From CAIOSQ01 sp964434345 (lineage in GTDB: Bacteria > Pseudomonadota > Alphaproteobacteria > CACIAM-22H2), in contig CAYSUY010000002.1 of NCBI GenBank assembly GCA_964434345.1, positions 9,120-73,119 on the forward strand: DNA of 64,000 nucleotides, given 5' to 3'. The notes beneath the pieces were generated by a model, which was given only the letters and a program-made list of their open reading frames with translations, was not told the DNA's origin and searched no databases. The position numbers were made by a program, and so were the translations under genes. Below, one piece after another: positions 53,015 to 62,417 of this stretch (positions are counted from its first letter, which is position 1; the number at the start of each line of letters is the position of its first letter).

Positions 53015-55630
53015 TCATGCCTGGCCTGCCCGGCCCATCATCTCGCGCCACACGAATGGAAGGATCCCGCCATGGCGCCAATAGGCGATATCCTCCGGCG
53101 TATCGAGGCGAATCGTGAGACCGATCACCTCGGCACGCCCGTCCGCGCGCAGGATGCGACAGCGCGCCTCGCCCCGCACGGGAAACGCGTCGTCGAGTCC
53201 CTCGATGTCGAAGACCTCGCTGCCGTCGAGGCCGAGCGACCGCGCGGTCGTGCCAACGCGAAACTGAAGCGGCAGGACGCCCATCCCGACCAGATTGGTC
53301 CTGTGGATGCGTTCGAAACCTTCCGCGATGATCGCCTTGACCCCGAGAAGCGCGACGCCCTTCGCGGCCCAGTCCCGCGACGACCCGCACCCGTAATTGC
53401 GTCCCGCCACGACGACCAGAGGCACGCCGCGACCGGCATGGCGCTGCGCGGCGTCAAAGACCGGCATCGTCGTTCCATCGGGATGCAACCGCGTGACGCC
53501 GCCCTCGACGCCTGGGACCATAAGGTTGCGCAAACGGATATTCGCGAAGGTCGCCCGGATCGCGACATCGTGGTTGGAACGCCGCGTCGTGTAGGTGTTG
53601 TAGTCGGCCGGCAGGACGCCGCGTGAATCCAGGAACAGCGCCGCCGGTGTCCCCGGGCTGATCGCTCCCGAAGGCGAGATATCGTCCGTCGTGGTCGAAT
53701 CGCCGAGAATGACGAGCGGGCGGGCACCGCGGATGTCGTGCGCCGTCGGCGTGGCGCGCGACAGACCATCGAAATAGGGCGGCCGTCGCACATACGTGCT
53801 CGCCGGATCCCAGGCGAAGAGCGCAGACGGCCCGCGCGCCAGTTCATCCCACGCCGGACCGCCGTCGAACAGGTCGCGATAGGCGTCGGTGAACCGCTCG
53901 GGCCGATAGCCGTCCGCGACGACGGCGGCGATCTCGTCTTCTCCGGGCCAGATGTCGCGCAGATGCACGGGGTCGCCCGCAGCATCCCGTCCCAGAGGAT
54001 CCCGCGTCAGGTCACAGGTCATGCTTCCCGCGATCGCGTAGGCCACCACCAGCGCCGGCGACGCGAGATAGGCGGCGCGGACATGCGGGTGAACGCGGCC
54101 CGGGAAGTTGCGGTTGCCCGAAATCACCGCGGCCGTGACAAGCCGCCCGGCCTCGATCGCCGCTGCGATCGGCGGATCGAGCGGCCCCGATCCGCCGTTG
54201 CAGGTCGTGCATCCGAACCCCACGACGTGGAAGCCGAGCGCGTCGAGCGGCGCCTGGAGCCCGGCCCGCGCGAGCACCTGCGCCACCACATGGCTCCCGG
54301 GTGCGAGCGACGTCTTGACATGAGGCTTCGTGCGCAGGCCGCGCGCGACCGCGTTGCGCGCCAGCAGGGCTGCCGCGACCATGCCGCCAGGGTTCGACGT
54401 GTTGGTGCAGCTTGTTATCGCCGCGATCACCACATCCCCGTCCCGCACGCCATCTGCGACCGCCGCGGGCGAACGGCCCGCCAGGCTCCGGCAGTGGCCC
54501 GGAAACTCCGCCGCCGCACGATCGAGATCGATCCGCTCCTCGGGGTTGCGCGGCCCCGCGATGGACGGCCGGATACGTCCCAGATCGATCGGCACGACCT
54601 CGTCGAAATCCGGTGCGGGGTCGCCCGGCTCGCGCCACAGGTGCTGCGCGCGCGCATAGGCCTCGACAAGGCGGACATGATCCGGCGTCCGTCCAGTCAT
54701 CGCGAGATACGCCGCCGTCCGATGGTCGATCGGAAAATACACCGCCGTGGCGCCGTATTCGGGCGCCATGTTGGCGATGGTGCCGCGATCCGCCACCGCG
54801 AGTTGCGCGAGCGCGGGGCCGAAGAACTCCACGAACTCGCCGACCACGTCGCGCGCACGCAGGGCCTCGGTGATGGCCAGAACGAGATCGGTCGGCGTCG
54901 CACCGGCCGGCATCGTGCCGCTGACCTCGACGCCGATCACGCGCGGCAACGCCATGGAGATCGGCTTTCCGAGCATGACCGCCTCGGCCTCGATCCCGCC
55001 AACGCCCCAGCCGAGGATCCCCAGACCGTTGATCATCGGCGTATGGCTGTCGGTCCCGATGCAGGTGTCGGGCGACAGGGTCGGCAGACCGTCCACCAGA
55101 TCGCTGCGCACCACCTGCCCGATCGATTCCAGGTGGATCTGATGCATGATCCCCTTGCCCGGCGGCACCACGCGGACGTTGCGAAAGCTCTCGGCGCACC
55201 AGCGCAGGAAGGCGAAGCGCTCCGCGTTGCGGCGGTACTCGTGCGCGAGGTTGAGCCGCGGGGCGTCGCCCCGGCCATACACATCGACCTGCAGCGAGTG
55301 GTCTATGACGATGTCGACCGGCACGGCGGGATCGATGGTCGCCGGATCGATACCCTCGGCCGCGAGCGCATCACGCAGCGCCGCGAAATCGACCATCATC
55401 ACCTTGCCGAGGATGTCCTGGCCGAAGACGCGGCTCGGGGCGAAGGACAGGCGGCTCCCGGCACGCCGCGCCAGAAGGTCGCCGATATCCTGCTCCACGC
55501 GACGCCCCGCCGCCGCCTGACGCATCAGGTTCTCGAGCAGGATCCGCAACGCGTAGGGCAACCGCGCGACAGCCGCGACCTCGTCGATCGCCATGTACCG
55601 CCCTGCCCCGTGCAAGTCACGCCAAGCCAT
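53015..55630 (-). CDS. acnD: Aconitase-family Fe-S hydratase, AcnD-like
   Basis: Aconitase superfamily [4Fe-4S] enzyme of 871 residues. Cluster Cys residues are in AITSCTNTSNPGG and VGFGCTTCNGGSGPLDP; the TTCNG form (not TTCIGNSG) is what I recall for AcnD, the 2-methylcitrate dehydratase, as opposed to AcnA. ESIGQVVRSDLVDGLPTLSPDTCIGTDSHTPM-type and GRNYGCGSSRDWAAKG segments complete the active site. The start MAWRDLHGAGRY is preceded by AAAGGACGCAGG. With prpF it would form a cofactor-independent-epimer methylcitrate dehydration pair, but prpB and prpC are not in the window. Confidence 0.87.
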   Translation of the reverse strand: MAWRDLHGAGRYMAIDEVAAVARLPYALRILLENLMRQAAAGRRVEQDIGDLLARRAGSRLSFAPSRVFGQDILGKVMMVDFAALRDALAAEGIDPATIDPAVPVDIVIDHSLQVDVYGRGDAPRLNLAHEYRRNAERFAFLRWCAESFRNVRVVPPGKGIMHQIHLESIGQVVRSDLVDGLPTLSPDTCIGTDSHTPMINGLGILGWGVGGIEAEAVMLGKPISMALPRVIGVEVSGTMPAGATPTDLVLAITEALRARDVVGEFVEFFGPALAQLAVADRGTIANMAPEYGATAVYFPIDHRTAAYLAMTGRTPDHVRLVEAYARAQHLWREPGDPAPDFDEVVPIDLGRIRPSIAGPRNPEERIDLDRAAAEFPGHCRSLAGRSPAAVADGVRDGDVVIAAITSCTNTSNPGGMVAAALLARNAVARGLRTKPHVKTSLAPGSHVVAQVLARAGLQAPLDALGFHVVGFGCTTCNGGSGPLDPPIAAAIEAGRLVTAAVISGNRNFPGRVHPHVRAAYLASPALVVAYAIAGSMTCDLTRDPLGRDAAGDPVHLRDIWPGEDEIAAVVADGYRPERFTDAYRDLFDGGPAWDELARGPSALFAWDPASTYVRRPPYFDGLSRATPTAHDIRGARPLVILGDSTTTDDISPSGAISPGTPAALFLDSRGVLPADYNTYTTRRSNHDVAIRATFANIRLRNLMVPGVEGGVTRLHPDGTTMPVFDAAQRHAGRGVPLVVVAGRNYGCGSSRDWAAKGVALLGVKAIIAEGFERIHRTNLVGMGVLPLQFRVGTTARSLGLDGSEVFDIEGLDDAFPVRGEARCRILRADGRAEVIGLTIRLDTPEDIAYWRHGGILPFVWREMMGRAGQA

Positions 55631-55650
55631 CCTGCGTCCTTTCGCTCGAC

Positions 55651-55672
55651 ATCGCGGCCACTCGGCCGCGAT
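55651..55672. repeat. Perfect inverted repeat in the acnD 5' region
   Basis: ATCGCGGCC (55651-55659), loop ACTC, GGCCGCGAT (55664-55672): a 9-bp perfect stem, 21 bases upstream of the acnD ATG and between acnD and the divergent oxidoreductase. It could be an RNA hairpin in the acnD leader, or a protein operator. The rest of the 138-base gap shows no clear promoter. Confidence 0.55.
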
Positions 55673-55768
55673 TATCCACGTCGCCCCGATCCAGGGCTAC
55701 TGCCGATCCCCGCGCACCTCGCGCACGCAGGGACGGACGGCGGGGTGGCGGGGCTCCAGGAGGGGACG

Positions 55769-56749
55769 ATGAACATCTGCATGGTCGGCTATGGAATGAT
55801 GGGGGTCTGGCACAGCGACGCGCTCGCCGCCATTCCCGGGACCGTGCTGCATACGGTTGTGGGTCGGCGCGCCGAAGCCGCGGCGGAGTTCGCCGGACGC
55901 TACGGGTACCGCAAATGGACCGACTCGCTGGCGACGGCCCTGGCCGATCCCGAGATCGATGCCGTGATCCTCGCAAGCCCGAGCGAACAGCACGAGGCCC
56001 AGGCGATCGCCTGCCTCGAGGCCGGCAAGCATCTGCTGCTCGAGATCCCGATCGCGATGAGCCTCGCCGGCGCCGAACGCGTCGTGGCGACCGCCATCCG
56101 CAGCGGCCTCACCTTCGGCCTCTGCCACCCGATGCGGTTTCGCCGCGAGCGCGAAGCGCTGCGGGCACGCATCGCCGCCGGCGAGGAACGCATCCGTCAC
56201 ATCGCCGGTCGCTTCTTCATCAAGCGGCTCGTGAACATCGGCGCGACCGGATACCGGCGCAGCTGGATCGACAACATCCTGTGGCACCATTTCTGCCATT
56301 TCGTCGATCTCGGCATGTGGCTCTTCGACGGCGCGCCGATCCGCCGCGTACAGAGCCATCTCGGGGCGTTGCATCCCGCCACCGGCATCCCGATGGAATC
56401 GACCGTTCTCGTCGAGACCGAAGACGATCGGACCCTGATGGTCCATGGCTCCTATCACGCGACCTATCGTCTCTACGACAAGCTGATCGTCACCGATCGC
56501 GAGACCTATCTCTTCGACATCCTCGCCGGAACGATGCGCACCGCGGAAGGTGTGGTGAGCATCGAGGACGAAAAGACGAATTGCGCGCGCGTCGTCGCCG
56601 ACTTCGTCGATGCCGTCCGTGCGCGCCGCCAGCCCCTGGTCTCCGGTCCCTCCGTGCTGCCTGCGATGCGCGTGCTCCAGGCGGTCCAGGACGATTGGGA
56701 CCGTCGCTGGGGCGCGCAGGACATTCCGGGCCGGCCCGCCGCGTCCTGA
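55769..56749 (+). CDS. Gfo/Idh/MocA-family oxidoreductase
   Basis: NAD(P)-dependent oxidoreductase fold of 326 residues. Nucleotide loop VGYGMMGVWHSDAL at the N-terminus; WHHFCHFVDLGMWLFDG has the family's catalytic-type His/Asp. The usual EKP motif reads EIP (HLLLEIPIAMSLAGAE), so the conserved Lys is missing, which casts doubt on ordinary sugar dehydrogenase activity. AGGAGGGGAC lies before the ATG at 55769. Substrate unknown. A weak stem (CGCCC, loop GCAA, GGGCG, within 56756-56775) follows the stop. Confidence 0.8.
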   Translation: MNICMVGYGMMGVWHSDALAAIPGTVLHTVVGRRAEAAAEFAGRYGYRKWTDSLATALADPEIDAVILASPSEQHEAQAIACLEAGKHLLLEIPIAMSLAGAERVVATAIRSGLTFGLCHPMRFRREREALRARIAAGEERIRHIAGRFFIKRLVNIGATGYRRSWIDNILWHHFCHFVDLGMWLFDGAPIRRVQSHLGALHPATGIPMESTVLVETEDDRTLMVHGSYHATYRLYDKLIVTDRETYLFDILAGTMRTAEGVVSIEDEKTNCARVVADFVDAVRARRQPLVSGPSVLPAMRVLQAVQDDWDRRWGAQDIPGRPAAS

Positions 56750-57072
56750 CGCGGTCGCCCGCAAGGGCGCGGATCGAGAAGCCGTGCCCGGACGCACAAC
56801 CCCAGAAAAAACCGATCATGGTTAACTGCGCGCTGTGGTTGCGCGCCCCCCTGGCCTGCTTGGCCGGACGCACGAAAAACCGCGTCTTTACTATGTTTTT
56901 CGAATCCTCCTCGCGAAACGATCCGTTAGTGTTAGCGCGATCTTAGCCATCGCACAGAACGGAGGGATGGCGGATCAGAACCCAGATCGGTCATCCACGA
57001 AGAGGAGTGACGCGACATGACAAGCCGTGGCCTGGACATCGGTGCGATGTCGTTGCCCGCGAGGATCTCGGC
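56750..57072. other. 323-base intergenic gap before the flagellin gene
   Basis: No convincing protein gene. It holds a weak CGCCC-GCAA-GGGCG stem just after the oxidoreductase, a GCGCGC-rich segment around 56828-56846, and a comparatively AT-rich patch (56870-56945) with a TACTAT hexamer (56889-56894) but no -35 at correct spacing. A flagellin-type promoter is therefore likely here but not identified. The short leader ORF 57017-57076 is listed separately. Confidence 0.6.
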
Positions 57073-57076
57073 ATGA
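57017..57076 (+). CDS. Possible 19-codon leader peptide before flagellin
   Basis: ATG at 57017, nine bases after AGAGGAG (57001-57007), encodes MTSRGLDIGAMSLPARISA and stops at TGA 57074-57076, overlapping the flagellin ATG as ATGA. The arrangement would allow translational coupling. Such a short frame can occur by chance, and the AGAGGAG could instead be unrelated to initiation here, so this is a tentative call. Confidence 0.2.
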   Translation: MTSRGLDIGAMSLPARISA

Positions 57077-57879
57077 CGTCGATCGCCACGAATGTCGGCG
57101 CGCTGCTCGCGCAACGCTACCTGCGCGCCATCACCTCGGAACTCACGATCACCCAGAACCGGATTTCGAGCGGCCTGCGCGTGGCAACGGTCACCGACGA
57201 CGCGTCGACCTACGCAGTCGCGGCGGGTCTGCGAGGGGACATCAAGGCCTACACGGCCGTAAGCGGTGCGCTTCAGGGCTCGGTCGCCGCAGCGAACGTC
57301 GCCGTGACCGCCGGCGAGTCGGTCAGTGAGCGCATCGGTGACATCAAGGCGAAGTTGCTCGAACTGTCCAACGATTCCCTGCCCCCCTCCGCGCGCAGTG
57401 CCTACAACGCCGATCTCGCGGTCATGGTGGCAGAGGTCAACACGTACCTCCTGCAGGCGAGTTACAACGGCAACAACCTCCTCGGGACCGGCGGTTCGGA
57501 TATCAAGATCGTCGCGAACATCGACGGTTCGACCATCAACATCCGGAACCAGGATGTCTCGAACCTCGTCGTCGGAACCATCAACAACAACGGACAGGCG
57601 AAGGCGGCGATCGACGACCTTGCGGTGTTCGAGGGGCTTCTCAACACGGCATTGTCCAACATCGGTTCCGATCTGAATCGCGTGGCGCGGCAGCGGGAAT
57701 TCATCGCGCGCACCGAGGAGACGGTCCGCATCGGCCTTGGCGCCCTCGTGGATGCCGACATCGAGCGCGAGACGTCCTATTTCAACGCCCTCCAGGCGCA
57801 GCAGCAACTGGCCGTCCAGACCCTCGGCATCATCAACCAGAACCCGAGCGTTCTGCTCGGCCTGTTCCGCACCGATTGA
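57073..57879 (+). CDS. Flagellin
   Basis: Short flagellin of 268 residues. The D0/D1 N-terminus SIATNVGALLAQRYL...ITQNRISSGLRVATVTDDAS is clear, and the C-terminal D0 region ALVDADIERETSYFNALQAQQQLAVQTLGIINQNPSVLLGLFR is the family helix ending. The central variable domain is reduced to about 60 residues. It is exported by the flagellar type III apparatus and forms the filament. The ATG at 57073 has GAGGA upstream; a GTG at 57007 would add 22 non-flagellin residues. No other flagellar gene is present in the window. Confidence 0.88.
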   Translation: MTSIATNVGALLAQRYLRAITSELTITQNRISSGLRVATVTDDASTYAVAAGLRGDIKAYTAVSGALQGSVAAANVAVTAGESVSERIGDIKAKLLELSNDSLPPSARSAYNADLAVMVAEVNTYLLQASYNGNNLLGTGGSDIKIVANIDGSTINIRNQDVSNLVVGTINNNGQAKAAIDDLAVFEGLLNTALSNIGSDLNRVARQREFIARTEETVRIGLGALVDADIERETSYFNALQAQQQLAVQTLGIINQNPSVLLGLFRTD

Positions 57880-57905
57880 CGCCTCGCGGCGGCGCACAGG
57901 TCGAC

Positions 57906-58478
57906 TCAGACCTCCATCCGCACGACAACGGACAGTCCACGCGCCGACATGTCCGCGACGACGATCTCGCCCGATCGCGGCACGACGCCGGTCAGCGCCG
58001 TCACGTTGACCTGATGCGTCACGACGACCAGCGCGCCAGGGCCACGCCAGTCCTCGAGCACGTGCCGTGCTTCCGCCGTGCGCGCGTCACCCCGAGCGGG
58101 GGTCGAAAAAAAGGAGTCGAACGCGGCGTGGGCGTGCACGCGGCCGGGAAAGGCGAGTTCCGCGGTCTCCAGCGTGCGGCACCAGCGTGAGGACAGAACC
58201 GAACCGACGGTCACGCCTGCGGCGCGGAAGGCAGCACCGATGCGTCGCGCATGGACGCGCCCAGTCTCGTCCAGATTGCGCTGCGTCGCGCAGTCTCCCA
58301 GGCGCATCGTGGAGGGATCGCCCACGCCTGGCGCATTCGCATGACGGATGAGCGCGATGGCGCCGGCGCGCAGAGCCTCCCAGCCTGCCGGCTCTCCCGC
58401 GGCCGGCTTGACGCGCGACATGGCGATGGGGAGGGCGAGCAAGCCCGCAACGACCCGACGGCGCGACGGATGGACCAT
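57906..58478 (-). CDS. Histidine phosphatase (phosphoglycerate mutase family), exported
   Basis: A 190-residue branch-2-like or SixA-type histidine phosphatase. The phospho-acceptor motif is ALIRHANAPG, followed by SSRWCRTLETAELAF and the second His in VVVTHQVNVTAL. The N-terminus SRRRVVAGLLALPIAMS is a Tat-like signal, so it probably acts in the periplasm. The substrate is unknown. It is downstream of the MFS exporter gene in the same direction (45-base gap) and convergent with flagellin. Confidence 0.82.
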   Translation of the reverse strand: MVHPSRRRVVAGLLALPIAMSRVKPAAGEPAGWEALRAGAIALIRHANAPGVGDPSTMRLGDCATQRNLDETGRVHARRIGAAFRAAGVTVGSVLSSRWCRTLETAELAFPGRVHAHAAFDSFFSTPARGDARTAEARHVLEDWRGPGALVVVTHQVNVTALTGVVPRSGEIVVADMSARGLSVVVRMEV

Positions 58479-58523
58479 GGTCGAGGACGTAGCGTGGCGT
58501 GCCCGGAGCGCCAGTCCCGGGGT

Positions 58524-59765
58524 TCAGCCGCGCGAGGCGGGACGTTCGGCGACCACGAATGCGACCGCGACCAGCCCTGCGGCGAGCAGCACCGTCGTCA
58601 CGACGAACACCCAGGGTAGTCCCGCATAGGCCGCCACCACGCCACCAGTCGCCGGGCCAAGGGAATTGCCCAGGAAATAGGCCGATGACGAGATGCCGAA
58701 CACCATGCCGCGCTCGGCGACCGGCGTCGTCTTCGCGATCAGCGCGTTGGTGATCGGCACGATGCTGCCGACGAAGAGGCCCAGGCAGAACCGCTCGGCC
58801 ACGAACCCCTGATAGGATCCGACCAGCGCCTGCGGCGCGGTCGCGAGGGCGGCGCCGGCGAGCGCGAGCATCAGAACGCGCTTTTCCCCGAACCGGTCGC
58901 AGGCGCGACCGAGCAACGGCACCGCCGCGATACCCGCCAGCCCCGTCGCCGACAGCGCCACGCCGCACAGCGTCGCGAGCCTCGGCTGATCGCCGGCGAT
59001 GTCCTGGACGTAAAGCGCGATCACCGGCTGCACCGCCAGCGTCGCGAACTGCGTCAGCATCAGCACCGACACCAGCGCGACGAGTTCCGGCCGCTGCAAG
59101 ATCCTGAGCGCGGACTCGCCGAAGCCGGGGCGCGCCGCGCCCGGCTCCGGCGCCGTGAAGACCTCCCGCACGGTCACGAAACACACGAGCGTCGCCCCCA
59201 GTGCGAGCATGCCCGCGGCGAAGAACGGCAGGCGATAGCTGCCGCTGAGATCGGCGAGGCCACCGCCAAGCACGGGACCGATCAAAGACCCTGCCAGCTG
59301 GGCGCTGCTCATCAGGCCAAGCGCGAGGTTCAGCTTCGATACCGGCATCTGCGTCGAGATGAGAATCACCGACCCGGAAGAGAACCCCGCGAAGATCCCC
59401 ATCAGCGTGCGCGCGCCGAGCATCTGCCAGATGTCCTGCGTGAAGCCCATGAGCAACGTGCAGATCCCGATCGCGAGCGTGGAGCGGATCACCATCTGCT
59501 TGCGCCCGCGGCGATCCGCGATCCGGCCCCAGAGCGGCGAGAAGATCGCCGCCATGAACGACGTGATCGCCGCCAGCGCGCCTGACCAGAGATAGATCTG
59601 CGCCTCGGCCACCACACCGAGTTCGGGCAGGAACAGCGGCAGCACCGGCGACAGGAACGAGAACGACAGGCTCATGATCGCCTGGACGATCACCATCGCC
59701 GCGAGCGTGCGGCGCCACTCGGGAAAGCGCTGCTCGCCATCGGTCGCGTCGGTGGGACCGCTCAT
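58524..59765 (-). CDS. MFS multidrug-type exporter
   Basis: Major facilitator of 413 residues with 12 predicted helices. Loop 2-3 carries the MFS A-motif in GRIADRRGRKQM, and helix 5 has GPVLGGGLADL, the motif C typical of drug/proton antiporters. The second repeat of motif A is GRACDRFGEKRV. The ATG at 59765 begins MSGPTDATDGEQRF. The substrate cannot be specified. It precedes the histidine phosphatase gene. Confidence 0.85.
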   Translation of the reverse strand: MSGPTDATDGEQRFPEWRRTLAAMVIVQAIMSLSFSFLSPVLPLFLPELGVVAEAQIYLWSGALAAITSFMAAIFSPLWGRIADRRGRKQMVIRSTLAIGICTLLMGFTQDIWQMLGARTLMGIFAGFSSGSVILISTQMPVSKLNLALGLMSSAQLAGSLIGPVLGGGLADLSGSYRLPFFAAGMLALGATLVCFVTVREVFTAPEPGAARPGFGESALRILQRPELVALVSVLMLTQFATLAVQPVIALYVQDIAGDQPRLATLCGVALSATGLAGIAAVPLLGRACDRFGEKRVLMLALAGAALATAPQALVGSYQGFVAERFCLGLFVGSIVPITNALIAKTTPVAERGMVFGISSSAYFLGNSLGPATGGVVAAYAGLPWVFVVTTVLLAAGLVAVAFVVAERPASRG

Positions 59766-59913
59766 GCCTCCCGCCCTGCGGTCACCCGCGCGATGCCACG
59801 GCACGGGATCGATCTGTGTCGGATCATGTGGCGATACTGGCAGAAAGACGACGCGCCGGCACCCGGCGTGCGTCTTCCCGCGCGCTCCCGCCTCGCTTGA
59901 TCGTGCCCGCCAG

Positions 59914-62385
59914 TCAGGATTTCGGGCGCAGGGATTGCGGATCGTGGAGCGGCTTGAGGCTCGCCCGCGCCGCGACGCGCGTGCCGGCGATCTCGATCTC
60001 CCATTCCGACCCCAGCATCGCCTCCGCGCTTTCGCCGGGCTCCACCGGTACGTAGCCGAGGCCGATCGCCGCGCCCAGATGATGACCATAGGCGCCGGAG
60101 GTGATCCGCCCGACGATCTGCCCGCTTCGCAGGATCGGCTCGTTGTGGAACAGCAGCGGCGCCGGATCGTGGAGCTGGAACTGCAGGAGCCGACGCCGCA
60201 GCCCGGACGACTGGCGCTCGAGAACCGCCTCGCGACCGACGAAGGACCCGAAGCGACCCGGCCGCTTGTCGGGCTTGACCGCGAAGCCGAGCCCGGCCTC
60301 GAGGACATGGTCCTCGCAGCTTATGTCGTGACCATGATGCCGGTACGCCTTCTCCATGCGGCAGCTGTCGAAGGCATGCATGCCGCACAGGGCGAGTTGC
60401 ATGCCCTCGCCCCGTGCAACGATCGTATCGAAGACATGACGCGCCATGTCGGTGGGCACGTAGAGCTCCCACCCGAGTTCCCCGACATAGGTGATGCGAT
60501 GGGCTCGCGCGAGTGCCATGCCCAGTTCGATCGTCCGCGCCGTCGCAAAGGGGAAGCCCGCGTTGGAGAGGTCCGCGTCGACCAACGGTGCCAGAAGCTC
60601 GCGTGACCGCGGCCCCATCACCGCGATGCAGGCCTCGGCGGATGTCACGTCGGTCGCGACGCAGCGCGCCTCCTCCGGAATCGCGCGGCGAAGCCAGTCG
60701 AGATCGCGCGGCAGGGTGGCCGACCCCGTGACCACCAGGAACGCGGTCTCCGAAAGCCGGGTGACCGTCAGATCCGCCTCGATGCCGCCGCGGCGGTTGA
60801 GCCATTGCGTGTACACGATACGTCCGGGTTCCACGGCGACGTCGTTTGCGCAGACACGCTGCAGAACGGCCTCGGCATCGGGACCCTCGACGCGGATCTT
60901 GCCGAAGGGCGAGAGATCGAACAGGCCGACGCCCTCGCGCACGGCCCGGTGTTCCGCGGCCGCGTAGTCGAACCAGTTCTGCCGCTTCCATCCATAGCGA
61001 TAGACAGGCGTCTCCCCCCGAGCGGCCGCCTCGCGGGGCAGGAACCAGAAGGCGCGCTCCCAACCAGCGCTCTCGCCGAAGCAGGCGCCCCGCTCCGCCA
61101 GCCGCTCGTGGAGCGGCGTATGCCGGACGCCGCGCGCGCTATCGTAGTGGCGGTGCGGAAAGTGATCGGCGTAGAGCAGCCCCAGCGTCTCCTGCACGCG
61201 CGCGCGCAGATAGGTCCGATTGCCCTGGAAGGGGAACATCCGCCGGATGTCGACATCGCCGAGATCGAAAGGCGGCTCGCCCGCGTCCATCCACTCCGAC
61301 AGCGCCTTGCCGGCCCCGCCCGCCGACTGGATCCCGATCGAGTTGAACCCCGCCGCGACGTAGAAATTGCGCAACTCGGGCGCCTCCCCGAGCAGATACC
61401 GGTCGTCCGGCGTGAAGCTCTCGGGACCGTTGAAGAAGAGGCGGATGCCGGCCTTGCCGAGCAGCTTGACCCGGGCCATGGCCTTTTCGAGCTCCGGCGC
61501 GACATGATCCCAGTCGTCGGGGAGCTGTATGTACTCGCTGTCGGCCGGTATTCCGTCCATGCCCCAGGGCTTGGCCTTCGGCTCGAAGAAACCGACGAGC
61601 AGCTTGCCGGCGTCTTCCTTGTAATAGGCGCACTCGTCCGGAACCCGAAGAACGGGAAGATTGCGCGGAATCTCGGGGTGCGGCTCGGTCACGACGTAGA
61701 AATGCTCGCAGGCGTGGAGGGGCACGTTGACGCCCGCCATCCGCCCGACCTCGCGTCCCCACATTCCCGCGCAGTTGACGACGTACTCCGCCGCGACCGT
61801 TCCGCGATCGGTCACGACGCCCGTCACCCGTCCCTTGTCGCGCGTGATCCCGGTGACCCCGACGCCCTCGAAGATGCGAACCCCGCGCTGTTGCGCGCCC
61901 TTGGCCAGCGCGAGCGCGATATTCGCCGGATCCGCATGTCCGTCCGTGGGCAGGAACACGCCGCCATGGACTCCATGCATCTCGGCCAGCGGATGACGCG
62001 CGGCGCACTCCGCCGGCGTCAGCATCTGCGCCTCGAGACCGAAGGTCCTGGCCATCGACGCACCGCGCGCGAATTCCTCGAGCCGGTGTTCGGAGAGCGC
62101 GAGGCCAAGCGACCCGTTGCGCCGATAGCCGATCGCGATGCCGGTCTCCGCCTCGAGACCGTCGTAGAGCTCCGCGGAGTATTTCGCGAGCTTCGTCAGG
62201 TTCAGCGTCGCGCGCAGCTGACCGATGAGCCCTGCCGCATGCCAGGTCGTGCCGGAGGTCAGACGCCTGCGCTCCAGCAGGATGATGTCGGTCCAGCCGA
62301 GCTTGGCGAGATGATAGGCGACAGAGCAGCCGACGGCACCGCCGCCGATCACCACCGCGCGGACCTTGCTGGGAAGTTCGGACAT
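59914..62385 (-). CDS. Dimethylglycine/sarcosine dehydrogenase-like FAD-dependent oxidoreductase
   Basis: Large flavoprotein of 823 residues: N-terminal DAO domain (about 1-380; FAD loop VVIGGGAVGCSVAYHL; SGTTWHAAGLIGQLR, whose His is a likely covalent FAD site by analogy with dimethylglycine dehydrogenase), then a GcvT-like tetrahydrofolate-binding domain (about 435-700) with GVGLFDLSPFGKIRVEGPDA and GPRSRELLAPL, and a C-terminal GcvT domain with the GYVP segment. It would oxidatively demethylate a methylated amine or amino acid. It follows the aminotransferase by 32 bases, with an amino-acid ABC transporter upstream. Confidence 0.88.
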   Translation of the reverse strand: MSELPSKVRAVVIGGGAVGCSVAYHLAKLGWTDIILLERRRLTSGTTWHAAGLIGQLRATLNLTKLAKYSAELYDGLEAETGIAIGYRRNGSLGLALSEHRLEEFARGASMARTFGLEAQMLTPAECAARHPLAEMHGVHGGVFLPTDGHADPANIALALAKGAQQRGVRIFEGVGVTGITRDKGRVTGVVTDRGTVAAEYVVNCAGMWGREVGRMAGVNVPLHACEHFYVVTEPHPEIPRNLPVLRVPDECAYYKEDAGKLLVGFFEPKAKPWGMDGIPADSEYIQLPDDWDHVAPELEKAMARVKLLGKAGIRLFFNGPESFTPDDRYLLGEAPELRNFYVAAGFNSIGIQSAGGAGKALSEWMDAGEPPFDLGDVDIRRMFPFQGNRTYLRARVQETLGLLYADHFPHRHYDSARGVRHTPLHERLAERGACFGESAGWERAFWFLPREAAARGETPVYRYGWKRQNWFDYAAAEHRAVREGVGLFDLSPFGKIRVEGPDAEAVLQRVCANDVAVEPGRIVYTQWLNRRGGIEADLTVTRLSETAFLVVTGSATLPRDLDWLRRAIPEEARCVATDVTSAEACIAVMGPRSRELLAPLVDADLSNAGFPFATARTIELGMALARAHRITYVGELGWELYVPTDMARHVFDTIVARGEGMQLALCGMHAFDSCRMEKAYRHHGHDISCEDHVLEAGLGFAVKPDKRPGRFGSFVGREAVLERQSSGLRRRLLQFQLHDPAPLLFHNEPILRSGQIVGRITSGAYGHHLGAAIGLGYVPVEPGESAEAMLGSEWEIEIAGTRVAARASLKPLHDPQSLRPKS

Positions 62386-62417
62386 CGCTTGTCTCCCTTG
62401 CCTCGATGGGGGGCGGC

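Noticed and set aside
53738..56749. A 1003-residue plus-strand frame covering the acnD complement and continuing into the oxidoreductase.
   Set aside because: Only its last 326 residues (from ATG 55769, with a good ribosome site) match a protein family; the upstream part is the shadow of acnD.
56835..57020. A 61-residue open frame in the gap before flagellin.
   Set aside because: No ribosome site, no recognisable composition, and it overlaps the likely flagellin leader region.
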